From assembly GCA_933228895.1 (NCBI GenBank), contig OW121853.1:77298645-77362644 (forward strand): a stretch of 64,000 bases of DNA, given 5' to 3'. This document shows positions 53,951-64,000 of the stretch, piece by piece; positions within the stretch are counted from its first letter, which is position 1; each line of letters starts with the position of its first letter. A program made the position numbers and the translations under genes. The notes below the pieces were generated by a model. That model was not told where the DNA came from. It saw nothing but the letters and a program-made list of their open reading frames with translations, and made no database searches. This DNA is from Platycnemis pennipes (Eukaryota; Arthropoda; Insecta; Odonata; Platycnemididae).

Positions 53951-54282
53951 TTAAGGTAGTAAACGTACATGCAAGAATAGAGTAAATTAAAGAAAATAAA
54001 TTAATGGAGCCCATCTCTAAAGCCTTTCATCAACAGTATGGCCTTGGTAACAGTTTTCCCCGAAAGAGAAACACGTGAGTTGAAGATGGCGATGAAAGTG
54101 TTCGTTACTGAAGCCTTCCTCGTTGTCCACGTAATCTCTTTAACGAAAACTCCGGGAGGACGTATCGACAAAAGGATTCGATTGAATATCGATGCCCGAT
54201 TTGAATTTATCGAAATAAATTATAAAGTTATCGACTGATTTCCGGTGTTCCTCTACATACGGCAACCTCATCATCTAGAGCT

Positions 54283-54870
54283 GGGGTTCTTAACCAGGGG
54301 TGACCGTATCCCCAGAGGATTTGGAAAGCTTTTCCAGGGGACATAGTAAATAAAAGATACTTTTTTTATTCTCGTAAATATTGGTATTCTAGAACACACT
54401 ACTCGTAGATTTCTTTGGGAGAGTGTTGACACAATATGCATAAACTTAAGCTTCGCTCATGCCCTAATAACAATATGTATGATGTGAAAAATAACTGCCA
54501 GTTTATGCGTTCGAAAGAAAGGTGCCATACTTCCAGGTGCGTTTCATGAATCCGAATGGTTCTCCCCAGGAAAATATTTCCTCATGATGTAAAGCTTTAA
54601 ATACATTCTGACTCCCGTTCCGTCATTCTATAACCACCTGTATTCGCGCAGAGCGGAAAACCGTCATGCGATCGGACAATTAAATTACTTCCTGCTTCGT
54701 GAGCGTAAAAAAACTACCTATCAAATCCAATTCACACATTCAACTTGCGGGAATCCTTAGCCGAATGCCGACTTCCATCAATGCGCATCGAAATTCCACT
54801 CTTCTACTGCTGAAAAGCAAGGATTGCAAAAAGGTTCCTACTGCTTAAAATAAAACTATTATATTCATCT
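54283..54870. other. Possible hAT fragment, otherwise no gene
   Basis: GGGGTTCTTAACCAGGGGTGACC and CCCCAGAGG, then TTTTCCAGGGGACATAG, resemble the start of common hAT elements. No opposite end or coding remnant was found. Confidence 0.3.
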
Positions 54871-54915
54871 ACAACTACGCTGTGCCCAGGAAGCCACAAC
54901 AAGGGTGTGTGGCAG
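54865..54915 (-). mobile_element. LINE-A 3' end, reverse
   Basis: The minus strand reads AACCCCTGCCACACACCCTTG and ends GCGTAGTTGTAGATG, the LINE-A 3' terminus. How far it extends to the right is unclear. Confidence 0.5.
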
Positions 54916-55515
54916 GGGTTGCGTAATCTACGAGTAAGCTAACACATCGCTAGTGACTGAAAAGTTCGAGTGAACACGTTGAATTCGCATGAACCTTGAA
55001 ACATGTCTAAGACTTGATAATTCTGTGATAAACCAATTATCACTTTTATGTATTTTTCATTTATTCATTGGTCAAATATTGAATTAAATTTTATTTTTCC
55101 ATTGTTTGTTTCCTAGCATGTTTTCAATATTTTGGATGGATTGTCATAGTGATATAATAACAAACTAATTGTTAGAAGAGAGGACATATTGCAAGAAGGT
55201 TGATGAGTATGAATTGAACTATTGAACTAGATATTGAGTGCTGAAAGAAAAATAAAAAGTGCAAAGGTATATAAGGAATTCCATTTCAATCGCTTCGGCA
55301 CGATAACCTCCTACATCAAACTAAAAATTGGAGGACATATTCTTCACATATATAGCACAAACATTTCAGGTTACGCGTCAGATATACAAGGAGATGCCCA
55401 AAAAAAATTATACACGTTCATTTACATACATTCAAACAAACTTGAAAAAAATCCTGAAATCTGCATTATAGTATATCCTAATAATCTTCACGATAACTTT
55501 GATTTGCGATATCAG
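54916..55515. other. No feature recognised
   Basis: AT-rich; it may include more LINE-A 3' UTR. The frame crossing into SINE1 at 55234-55647 is a chance fusion. Confidence 0.35.
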
Positions 55516-55628
55516 GTTGTTGTAGTGGTTATAGTGCTGGCCTCTCCACCCAAGAGCCCGTGCTCGAATCCCGGCGCGGGCAGAGATTTTTCATTGATGC
55601 ACCGGTCCCGACCCGACTTGTGGCCTTG
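55516..55628 (+). mobile_element. SINE1 head and 5' body
   Basis: GTTGTTGTAGTGGTTATAGTG (A box) and GTGCTCGAATCCCGGCGC (B box), then TTTTTCATTGATGCACCGGTC. It stops early. Confidence 0.75.
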
Positions 55629-55879
55629 CATAAATAGACAACTATAAATATTTTTATGGCTGAAACCAAAATTACTTCCTATTAATGTTCATAAATAATT
55701 CATTGTGTGGATAATTTCCTTGAATTACTTTTAATTCTTTCCAGTACTAGGCTAAACTTTAACTCACTTGAGAAAATATTATTTTTTCTTCTTTAGTACG
55801 ATGTGCAGATATTTATTTTTCTTAGATTTTTATTTTTTTAGAAAAGCATGCTTAAAAATATTTCTTTTTCCATTTTTTT

Positions 55880-55965
55880 ATTCAGCCCATAATCATCTTC
55901 ACAGCTGGTAACCTGTCAATGTCCTTACGGTGGCTCGCAGGATATAATGCATATGAACCAAATAT
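55880..55965 (+). mobile_element. LINE-A-like 3' end
   Basis: CTTACGGTGGCTCGCAGGATATAATG resembles the LINE-A terminus. Weak match. Confidence 0.35.
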
Positions 55966-56788
55966 TGTAACCATGTTGACACAGCTTAATTAATCATAAC
56001 ATCCTTTTCCAATTCTATCTACGCTTCGCTGCAAAACTATCGTCCCCCGCAATCAAACCTATTCCATCTAGGTCCCTGCACTAAAGTAGCCATCGAACGC
56101 GAGGAGAAAAAGAAGTCCAAGAGGTACTTAAATGAACTTCAAATATTTCTTCGTCTGATTGACTCATGAGTTTTTTGGGAAAATTGAAAGTGAGCACATT
56201 CTTAGTTGAATATGATCGTCACCGATCCAGGGCAGATTATATTTAAAAATGTGAAATTAGGCCAGAAACTGCATTAGACACCGTTTGCACTGACCACACC
56301 ACCGAGAGCAGTTTCCAATATTCCGAGATCAAAAATAATCTTCCTTCGACCCGGATTGGTCTTCATTTTCCGGCCTTTTCCCGCTGCGTCACGAAGTTTC
56401 TTACGCATGCTGGCGGAAATTCCTCCCATTTGGTGGTACGTCACCCGTGGACTCGTCACGAGTGGGCGCTCGGTTTTACGGATTGGTCGCCACTCATTGA
56501 TTCACGGAGTCACGGTAGCAGAGGAGGAGGAGAAAGAGAGGCTTTGAAGGTCGATGGCAGCCGAAGGCCGAGCATTCCCGAGCCCGATGTGCGTTCATAA
56601 TACCGGGAGCGATTTAATTAGTCCCTCCTCGGAATGCACCCATTCAGACAGAGGGGGGGGGGTCTCACCATACCGAGAGAGATCTTGTTAACCGATGACA
56701 GAACGCTCTTACCCGCCCCCCCCCCCCCCACTCCCTGGAAACACCCAATTAGTCCCATCTGAGGGTAGTTATAAAAGCGCGAATTTAA
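55966..56788. other. CpG-richer block, G10 and C14 tracts, no gene assigned
   Basis: 56280-56600 is GC-richer and holds ATTGG boxes and a 61-codon minus-strand frame (56274-56459, basic, ending ALGGVVSANGV). A plus-strand ATG at 56556 opens a short frame. A run of ten G (about 56653-56662) and one of fourteen C (about 56716-56729) lie 50 bp apart and could pair. None of this is enough to call a gene. Confidence 0.3.
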
Positions 56789-57366
56789 GGAGGTTCCACC
56801 GTGACTCCGCGATTCAAAATCCCGTAAAAGAGCTATGTTATTTAATGAATAAATACCGATTCAGAAAAACACCTATATGGAAAATCATCTGTAGGGTGAT
56901 AACACATACACAATAATTCTATGAGAATGCTATTATATGGAATGCTGTAGTTGCATTCTATTTTTTACAAGCTCTTTTTACTCATTTTGATTTCGAAACA
57001 TGACTGACGTGTTGTTACCACGTTTAATTTCCAAAGTCAGAATACATGCTCATTCCCGCTAATACGTATCCTAAAATGGGTTAAATATTTTCTAACTTAG
57101 TTTTGAACTATTCCCTTGCAAATACAACTCTTTGTTTTGAATTTTATTAATATTTGTATTTTTGAAAATTGTTTGGCAACAATGACGTTGCTACCATTTG
57201 GAAACATTGGTATTAATTACACCATGCCGCATTTTCAACGTCTATTTTCTTCAAATATATGATGGAAAGGCCTCATTATTTTATTGCCAATCGATAGAAG
57301 GGCCAAAAAATGTGTCCTGAAATTTTCACAAAAATGATATTTACTTCATAATTCGGTGGAGCCTCC
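56789..57366 (+). mobile_element. TTAA MITE family 1, copy E (578 bp, internal deletion)
   Basis: TTAA at 56785-56788 and 57367-57370, with ends GGAGGTTCCACCG and CGGTGGAGCCTCC. It lacks the central part (GTACCGTTGCCA region) present in B and C. Confidence 0.88.
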
Positions 57367-57476
57367 TTAAAATGCCTTTTCGGGTCACATCCCTCAGTTG
57401 GGTCAGTTGAGCTCCTCACTCGGGTGATCACCCGCGGAGACTTGGGTCTCGGATCGCTCGAGAAGGGTCGGATTAA

Positions 57477-58499
57477 GGGGCCGTGGTACATAGCTGTTTT
57501 TCAGACCTATTTTTCAAGGAAGATTGCTCCAACAGGAAGCTAGATATCGGAATGGGGTTTTCAGTAATTAAAAGAGAAAGTATCAAACTATTACTCTATA
57601 ATCCTAGATTTTACGTAATAAGCCTTGTTAAAAATATATCTCGATGTAAAAATAGACCTTTTTGTTGCAAATATTGGGAGACAGAGGGGCTCTTTTTTTA
57701 ACTTTCGTTATTATAGAGTACAAGATTCAAGCTTAGTCTGTTGGATCCTTGAAAATTATTTATTTTTATTAAAAGACACGCCGTTGAGATATTCTGAAAG
57801 TAATTTATGTTTTTCGCCAACTCCAGCCCAGGGATACGCCTCTAGCAACGTGCAAATCACGAAACAGTTCACACATTCTCCGCCTACTGCGCTACTCAAA
57901 AAGTGCTACGGTCCCTCTACCCTATATCCTAAAACGGTAACCTTGAGGTGTTGAAGCTTTGGGGAAGGGAAAGTGAAGGCGGGCGGGAAGCAGAGGCGAG
58001 TGAGACGGAGTGTCTGATTTACTGACGGGTTGTTTCTTGAGTCTCAGCTTAGGTTGTCGCTCTCGGGGTGTCTAGTAATAGTCAAACTGACTAATTGTCA
58101 AGTCTCGAAATTTCATCGGAAGCGTACCGATATCGGAAAATTAAAGTAGGCAGTCGCTTGACATTTTCGATGGCGAGGAAAAAAAGAAAGGGTGAATTTT
58201 TGGCCAAGCGGAGGGAAGAAAAAAGGTAAATATTGTCATTTTTTGTGAAAACACTATCTTAATGTAATGATATATTCATGTGTAAGTATGCAAATTTCTA
58301 CTATCCGAAACAGGCGTCTCAAAATAATGGGAACAGAGTCGCACGTAGGAGGAACTTCTTGCGCTATTGAAGAAATCCCGTCCAATATTGACGATTTAGT
58401 AGCTGATGAAACTTTGCATGATTCATTTGACGATATGGCAATTGCCGAAGAAGGGAAAAACGAAGGTTTTTCCGGTGGAGTAACGGGAAGAAGAATTAT
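57477..58499 (+). mobile_element. Kolobok-like element, 5' part only
   Basis: TTAA at 57473-57476 precedes GGGGCCGTGGTACATAG, similar to the GGGGGCTGTATAC end of the nested element at 13077. First-exon coding sequence lies at 58171. The rest is replaced by a LINE-A fragment from about 58500. Confidence 0.5.
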
Positions 58500-58500
58500 C
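58171..58500 (+). pseudogene. First exons of a Kolobok-like transposase gene, truncated
   Basis: ATG at 58171 opens a basic peptide (MARKKRKGEFLAKRREEKR) ending at a GGTAAAT donor near 58226. After a short intron with acceptor CCGAAACAG near 58313, a second stretch of mostly acidic residues runs into GGVTGRRIIDLKY. Basic start plus the GRRI(V/I)D block is the usual beginning of the transposases paired with YqaJ nucleases. Coding stops at the junction with LINE-A. Confidence 0.5.
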
Positions 58501-59378
58501 GACTTAAAATATGCGACAAATCGGTTTCCAATTTACTGAAAAGGTTTAACCTAAATTTCAACCTGCGTTCTGATAGTAATTCCCAGCCTAGTTCTTCTAT
58601 TAAACTCGTAACACTTATACAATTATCATAGCGGCCTTTAACAAATCTAGTGGATCTCCTTTGCACACGCTCTAATTCTTTTATCATACCTTCCTCGTAC
58701 GGATCCCATAAACTAGCGGCATATTCTAAATGAGGCCTGACAAGTGTAAAATAGCTTCTAGTACTCTCTCGTCGCATTTGCCTAGAACTCTTTTTACGAA
58801 TCCTGATATATGGTTTGCTACACTAGTTATTTCCCTGATGTATTTCCCCCACAGCATGTCTTCAATGTTGGTGACGCCTAAGTATTTAATAAATTCTACG
58901 TTAGATATTTTCTTTTCTTTGATGCAATAAATTTTCTGGGGAAAGTTATTCTTTTTCCCAAAGTTCATTATCGCGCATATCTTCAAATTTAATTCTAGCT
59001 TCCAACTATCACACCAGTCATCAATCGCATATAAATCCTTAGCTAAAGAATGACTATCCTCTTAATTTCTTATTTCCTTATACACTACTGCATCAGAATA
59101 AATACGTAAATATGAAGAGATTAGCCGACAGGACTCAGTGGAGAGCTGCGTCAAACCGATCTGAGGATTGATGACCAATGATCACTGCTGCATCATCGGC
59201 AAAAAGACGGAGCTTGCTATTTTTAGCTACTGTATTCAAGTCATTTACGGAGAGAAGAAATAAAATTGGGCCTATCACGCTGGGGAACACCCGATGTAAC
59301 TTTTGCTTCGCCTGAGGTGACACCATCTAATACCATTCATTGAACGCGTTCATGTAGGAAATCTCCTATCCAGCCTAC
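58500..59378 (-). pseudogene. LINE-A reverse transcriptase remnant
   Basis: In order on the minus strand: DFLHERVQ, VLDGVTSG, IGPILFLLSVNDLNTVAK, LRLFADDAAVI (catalytic motif), FIKYLGVTNIEDMLWGKYI, ANHISGFVKRVLGKCDERV and YFTLVRPHLEYAASLWDP. Frames shift several times. It is cut by an 87-bp RTE tail at 59096-59182 and by the LTR element at 59379. Confidence 0.85.
59096..59182 (+). mobile_element. 87-bp RTE tail insertion
   Basis: AGAGATTAGCCGACAGGACT, GAGAGCTGCGTCAAACCGAT and GGATTGATGACCAATGAT are the last bases of the RTE. CACTACTGCATCA and CACTGCTGCATCA (12 of 13 identical) flank it, showing a severely 5'-truncated retrotransposition event. Confidence 0.8.
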
Positions 59379-60151
59379 TGTAACGTATCAAAATTTAGCC
59401 ATGGCATGCTGGGGAGTTGGAGTGCCGCCATGTTGGTTTTTGTACAGAATATTTATACGGAGACATAGGGAAATATGGCGTCGGCCTCGACAATGGCCAA
59501 TTTGTCATTGAGCCTGGTGATTCAGGTCATTCGGGAGTTGCTTTCCCAAGAATAGAAATTGTCTCGCAGGCTATTGTTGAACTCGCGGCAGGTTACGGAG
59601 GGAGACTAATTATGGCCGGGCGTTAACAATTAAGAAGTGCCGATATAAAGAGGGACGAAGAGCGAGAGGGGGGGCTGCTAGGCTTCGAGGCGGCTAGTCG
59701 AGGAGTCGAACGAAGGTGAAGGCTGATAGTCCAAGAAGAGGGAAGTGTCTTCTAGGCGAGTCTGATAGTCTAAGAACAGTGAAGGGGCGTCTAGCTTCGA
59801 GTCTGATGGTCTGACAACAGTGAAGTGGAAAGTGGCATGGCGGAGAAGCCAGGATTAACCCAAGGAGACGGGGATCGCCTCAGCTAGAAACTCCAGATAA
59901 ACTAAAGGGATAAAGCGGTCCACTCCCCACTATTATGTAGGTACTTATTTTTAAGAGGGTACTGGCTATATTTTATGTGAAAGTGAAAAGTGAAATGGCT
60001 CGTGAAGTGATCTATGGCCTGTAAAAATTGAGCCTGAAGATACCAAGAGTGAAAGTGATATGTTGTGAGGGTAATTTATTATGATACTGTTTATATTTTG
60101 TTGTGTTGTGTGTGAGACAATCAAATAAAATTGAGAAAAGAATAAATTACA
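59379..60151 (+). repeat. 5' long terminal repeat
   Basis: It starts TGTAAC, where the LINE-A coding sequence stops, and ends ATTACA, giving the expected TG...CA inverted ends. A TATA-like ATATAAA is at about 59643, and AATAAA signals are at 60124 and 60141. Without the 3' LTR the boundary cannot be confirmed by comparison. Confidence 0.8.
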
Positions 60152-60155
60152 TTTA

Positions 60156-60167
60156 TGGCGCCCAACG
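60156..60167 (+). other. Primer-binding site
   Basis: TGGCGCCCAACG lies four bases after the LTR. The TGGCGCCC start complements the 3' end of lysine-type tRNAs used by gypsy-like elements. Confidence 0.85.
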
Positions 60168-60199
60168 CTTGAGCACGATAAAATATTAGACGTACGGGG

Positions 60200-60952
60200 T
60201 TGTGTGATAGGCTACGTTTAATAGATACTACGAAGAAAGACCACCCAGGGAGAGGTCTGACGGGATCTGCAGGCGAATGGTTTACCGCTATCTCACATCT
60301 ACTAGAAGACGTAGAGCAGTTCACACAGCTATTTATGATGCAGTATTGGGGGCGTGAGCAGCAGATGGAGGTTCGGAGGACGCTAGATTCCGGCCGGTAC
60401 ATTGAACGAGGGAATATCAGCCGAGTGGAATACGCAACATCCCGAATAAGCACTGCAAAGGAACTAAGGCCACCGATGGAGGACGAGGAAATAATCTATA
60501 GGTTGGAGCATCATTTTGGTCCGGAGGTTAACACGGCAATCATATCGCAGCAAATAAACACCATCCCACGATTATTGTCATTGCTCAGCCGATACGATAG
60601 GGTGGTGCCGCAGCCGATACAGGAGACGAAGGAAGGGAGCCAAAGAAGATGGACAGGAACAGAGGAAAGGAGAATTGATTTTAGAGGACGTGGATACAAC
60701 CCACCACCTCAGAATCAAAATGGTAATAGATATCAACCTAATCCATCCGGAAAGCAGAGGCAGACATCTCCGGTGAGACGGTACAGCAGCCGAGAACAAA
60801 TGGATGGACGGAGTTACGAAGAAAGACCACCCAGGGAGAATGCAAACATCCGCACGATGATTGTGGAAAACTCCAGGAGTAATGAAGAAAGGCATGAAGA
60901 GCAGGGAAACGCGAAGGGGCAAGTCGTGCAAGCAGTCCCGACACGACATTAG
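60200..60952 (+). CDS. gag: gag protein, amino-terminally shortened
   Basis: 250 residues. The retrotransposon capsid region begins GSAGEWFTAISHLLED near residue 22 and contains QYWGREQQ, followed by a basic, glutamine/arginine-rich nucleocapsid-like tail with no CCHC knuckle. Typical Ty3/Gypsy gag proteins exceed 350 residues, and the frame starts only 33 bases after the primer site, so the leader and gag start seem deleted. The same 25 bases occur at 60229-60253 and 60815-60839 in two different reading frames, which points to a rearrangement. Its 3' end overlaps the pol frame. Confidence 0.85.
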   Translation: MCDRLRLIDTTKKDHPGRGLTGSAGEWFTAISHLLEDVEQFTQLFMMQYWGREQQMEVRRTLDSGRYIERGNISRVEYATSRISTAKELRPPMEDEEIIYRLEHHFGPEVNTAIISQQINTIPRLLSLLSRYDRVVPQPIQETKEGSQRRWTGTEERRIDFRGRGYNPPPQNQNGNRYQPNPSGKQRQTSPVRRYSSREQMDGRSYEERPPRENANIRTMIVENSRSNEERHEEQGNAKGQVVQAVPTRH

Positions 60953-63900
60953 CCAGAGAAATGGGGACCGAAGAAAGCAATGGAGGAGACAGGAGCAAAT
61001 ACGACAAGGAAGTCAGGAATATATTATGCATACCCGAAGATTTGACCGAAGAAGAAAAGGAACACGGATCGCATGAAGAAAACAAGTGTCCGGAAATTGT
61101 AGTGGAAATAAGGGGGTGGAAGTTTAAGGCACTAGTGGACACCGGTTCAGAAATCACATGTCTGAATGAGAACACATTTACGGAGAATCCAGAGGTATTC
61201 AAAGGTGTATTAGAGGTACCAATACGGGGAATTCAGGTGATCGGAGCAATAGGTAGGAGGAGCGGGAGAATTAGTAAACAAATCTTTCCCACAATAAACA
61301 TAGGGAAGATTGATGTAGTAATTAATTGCACCATCATACCTAATCTAGTGAAGCCGTTGATATTGGGCACGGATACATTAGAGATGCTGAAAGCGGAGAT
61401 TAATTATAATGAAAGCACCATAATCCTGAGGCAAGGGCGGAAGATGGAAGAAAGAAGATTCGGAATGCCTACGGAGTCGTCACAGAAGCTAATAATGGCA
61501 ATTAAACAGGGGCAGTATGAGGAGAGAGAAGATACAGTTTCTATGGAGGAAATCCACAACAGCATGAGAAGCATCAGCGATTTACAGGAGAAGGAGTTTA
61601 GAGAATTAGCGGGTATTATTTATAAGGAGAAGGAGATTTTCAGAAATACGCCCGGAAAAATAAAGGGGTATTATTATAAGGTGGAGATAAAAGGTGACGA
61701 GGAGTTCCACGGGAAAAGTTACAATGTACCGCTAAATTACCGTGCGAAGGCACGCCACGCTATTAATCAGCTGTTGGAGCAGGGACTCATAGAAAAGAGT
61801 ACATCACGATATGTATCACCCCTGATATGTTTACCGAAGCAGGATGGCTCAATAAGGCTATGTCTGGATGCAAGGGCGGTGAATAAGATGATGAAGCCGG
61901 ATTACGCTACTTCAAGAACGCCTCAAGAAATATTTCAAGATTGTGCTAACGTAAAATACATGACATCTTTAGATCTCACGCAAAGCTTCTACCAAATTCA
62001 ACTACATCGAGATTCTCGGAAGTATTGTGCATTTTCCTTTGAAGGATTTATATACCAATTTACAAGGGTGCCGTTTGGCTGTGCAATTAGCAGCAGCGCA
62101 TTAGTCAGAGCACTTGACTACGTACTTGGAGACGAAGTAAAGGAGTATTGTCTCAATTTTGTAGACGATTTACTAATTATATCGAGTTCGTTCGAACAGC
62201 ATGTGAACCACCTAAAGAGTGTTCTGGGGAAATTGAAAGATGCAGGAATCACGTTGAATTTACGGAAATCAAGATTCTGCCGACAGAGAATCGAATTCCT
62301 AGGACATGAGATCACCGTCCAAGGCATAACAATCGCGGAAGAGAAGTTGGCACCTATAAGAGAATTCCCAAGGCCCAGGGGACGCAAACAACTTAAATCA
62401 TTCCTAGGATTAGTAAACTATTACGCGAAATTTCACCAGAAGCATGCCGAATTAACGAATCTGTTAAATGAACTCACTAAAAAGGACAGAAAATGGGAGT
62501 GGACGGAGGAGCACCAAAGGGCTTTCATGGCAATAAAAGAAGAAATATGCAAATCAGTGATCCTACATCATCCCAACCCCAATAAGCCGTACTACATACA
62601 AACCGACGCCAGCGGTTACGCTATTGCTAGCAGATTGTATCAGATTACGGAAGAGGGAAGAGAAGAACCTATATATTTTGCCAGCCGATGTTTACGAGGT
62701 GCCGAATTATCCTATTGCGCAACAGTGAAAGAACTTATCGCAATTGTACATGCACTGAAGAAATACCGAAGTTTTATTCTGGGAGCTAAGACGATAGTGA
62801 GAACGGATCACAAGGCACTATCGTTTGTATTTAAGTGTAAACTCCTCAACAGTACGTTAGCTCGGTGGATATTAGGGATCCAAGAGTACAACGTAGACAT
62901 CGAATACTGTCAGGGAAAGGATAATTTGGTCGCTGATGTTCTGAGTCGTTACCCATATGAGGATGAAGATGGAATAGGAGGCGCATCAGAGGAACCCGTG
63001 ATAGCCATTCTCCTAGCAGAAGACCCACCGGAGGAACTGATGAGGGACTTACGCAATTTGAAACAACTGCAGCGGGAGGATGAAAGGTTAGGTAAAATTG
63101 TAACGGCAGCAGAAACAGAAGAATCCAGAAAGGGATATCGATGGACGGAGGAAGGGCTGGTAAGAGAGACAAGGGGTAAACAAAAGGTGTGTATACCGGA
63201 TAAGTTGTTCCCAAAATTAATATGGGAAATCCACAGGATGTATGGGCACCTGGGCGCAGCGAAGATACACAAAATGCTCATGGAGAGGTTTACGTACCGA
63301 AGATTCCCACGGGAAATTAGGAAGCTGATTGCCACCTGTGAGGAGTGCCAGCGATGTAAGGCGCCGAATTATAACAGCTACGCCGAGATGCAGACCGTGG
63401 TTCCGGATGGGGTGAATGACCTACTATGCGTGGATGTAATTGGACCCCTGCCCAAGGGTCAGTTCGGATGTCAATACATTCTTTCGACGATCGATGGATT
63501 CTCTAAGTTTATAAAACTGTATCCACTAAGAGCAGCCACCACACGAAGTATTGTGAATGCAATTTTCGGGCGACATATCCATTGTGCTGGAACGTACAAA
63601 CGAATTCTGACAGATAGGGGAACCCAATTCACTAGCCCCGCATGGAAAAGGAAACTAACGCAGGAAGGGATTAAAGCTGTTTTCTGCAGTGTCAGGCACC
63701 CGCAGGCGAACCAAGTTGAGCGGTATCATCGCACTATCAAGACGATCTTGCGAATTTTCTGTCAAAACACACATGCCAGTTGGGTGAAGTGGATAGGAGT
63801 GGTTGAAACATGCTTGAATGACACCCACAATAGCACCACTGAAATAACGCCTACAGAAGCTCATTTCGGGCGCAAACCCGAAAGAATCTGGGACACTTGT

Positions 63901-64000
63901 ATGACGGCAGACATCACCCAAGAAGAGGAAGATATTCCAGGGTTAGTTGAAAGAATCCGTAGTAGAATCTACACAAAGGGGCAGAAAAGGAGTGAGCGAC
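60898..64000 (+). CDS. pol: pol polyprotein, open to the window edge
   Basis: More than 1,030 codons without a stop. The protease has DTGS (61138-61149). The reverse transcriptase has LDLTQSFYQI and catalytic FVDD (62158-62169). RNase H starts TDAS (62602-62613) with the later E and TDHKAL acid. The integrase zinc finger is H-x4-H (63232, 63247) and C-x2-C (63337, 63346), and the catalytic triad is Asp 63433, Asp 63613, Glu 63718 with 34 residues between the last two. No ATG is needed, since translation probably enters by frameshift; the first in-frame ATG is 60961. All enzymes look intact up to the edge. It replicates element RNA into DNA and inserts it in the genome. Confidence 0.93.
60904..60937 (+). 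other. Apparent -1 ribosomal frameshift signal between gag and pol
   Basis: The gag frame reads G GGA AAC at 60904-60910, a canonical X XXY YYZ slippery heptamer. After a 12-base spacer GTCGTG (from 60923) can pair with CACGAC (to about 60947), a perfect 6-bp stem. A -1 shift here enters the pol frame, which opens at 60898, so the heptamer lies inside the overlap. Confidence 0.75.

Larger units (their letters stand above)
59379..64000 (+). mobile_element. Ty3/Gypsy LTR retrotransposon, runs off the window
   Basis: 5' LTR, primer-binding site, gag, frameshift signal and pol in the canonical Ty3/Gypsy order (protease, RT, RNase H, integrase). The lack of a gag zinc knuckle and the Lys-type primer recall the insect gypsy/Osvaldo-like groups. 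Any env gene and the 3' LTR would lie beyond base 64000. It is inserted in a LINE-A fragment. Confidence 0.93.

Noticed and set aside
55234..55647. 137-codon plus-strand frame as a gene
   Set aside because: Its end is SINE1 sequence and its start has no recognisable domain or splice signals; a chance fusion.
60738..61202. 154-codon minus-strand frame
   Set aside because: Antisense shadow of gag and pol.

Overview
This 64 kb window is eukaryotic and almost certainly from an arthropod with a large, transposon-rich genome. The signs are spliced coding pieces with consensus introns, tRNA-derived SINEs, an RTE-type LINE of the kind usually labelled 'craniofacial development protein 2-like', hAT, piggyBac and TTAA-targeting DNA transposons, and a Ty3/Gypsy element primed by a Lys-type tRNA. 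I cannot fix the order or species from sequence alone. No bacterial operon, rRNA gene or CRISPR array is present. Only one short stretch (52545-52664, minus strand) looks like an exon of an ordinary host gene; the rest reads as intron or intergenic DNA built from mobile elements.

Layout. 0-9 kb: a hAT end, a SINE, a 270-bp tandem array, two copies of a ~530-bp non-autonomous element (called MITE-G here), and an old LINE split by an RTE insertion that has kept its target-site duplication. 9.1-9.9 kb: a decayed hAT element with CATCGATGA-rich ends. 12.3-23.6 kb: the showpiece, a four-deep nest. A ~3.5 kb autonomous hAT element with a readable BED-finger transposase is split at a TTAA site by a 7.8 kb Kolobok-like element carrying a dead transposase and a dead YqaJ-type exonuclease. 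That element contains a LINE fragment, which is itself split at a TTAA by a dead piggyBac. 25-31 kb and 35-57 kb: TTAA-flanked MITEs, a palindromic foldback family, SINEs and LINE tails, repeatedly inserted into each other. 31.4-34.9 kb: a full-length RTE LINE with one intact 979-residue endonuclease/reverse transcriptase protein and an 11-bp target-site duplication. 57.5-59.4 kb: the 5' part of a second Kolobok-like element, cut off by a LINE fragment. 59.4-64 kb: a Ty3/Gypsy retrotransposon (5' LTR, primer site, shortened gag, an apparent -1 frameshift signal, intact pol) that runs off the window.

How it fits together. The coding capacity is mobilisation machinery. The RTE protein can plausibly account for the nearby 5'-truncated RTE copies (6.1, 24.4, 40.7, 41.3 and 59.1 kb). 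The hAT transposase would serve TIRs of its own family. The TTAA-flanked MITEs have no obvious intact helper here: both TTAA transposases seen (piggyBac and Kolobok-like) are broken. Family labels such as LINE-A, LINE-B, SINE1, SINE2 and MITE-G are local names used only in this annotation.
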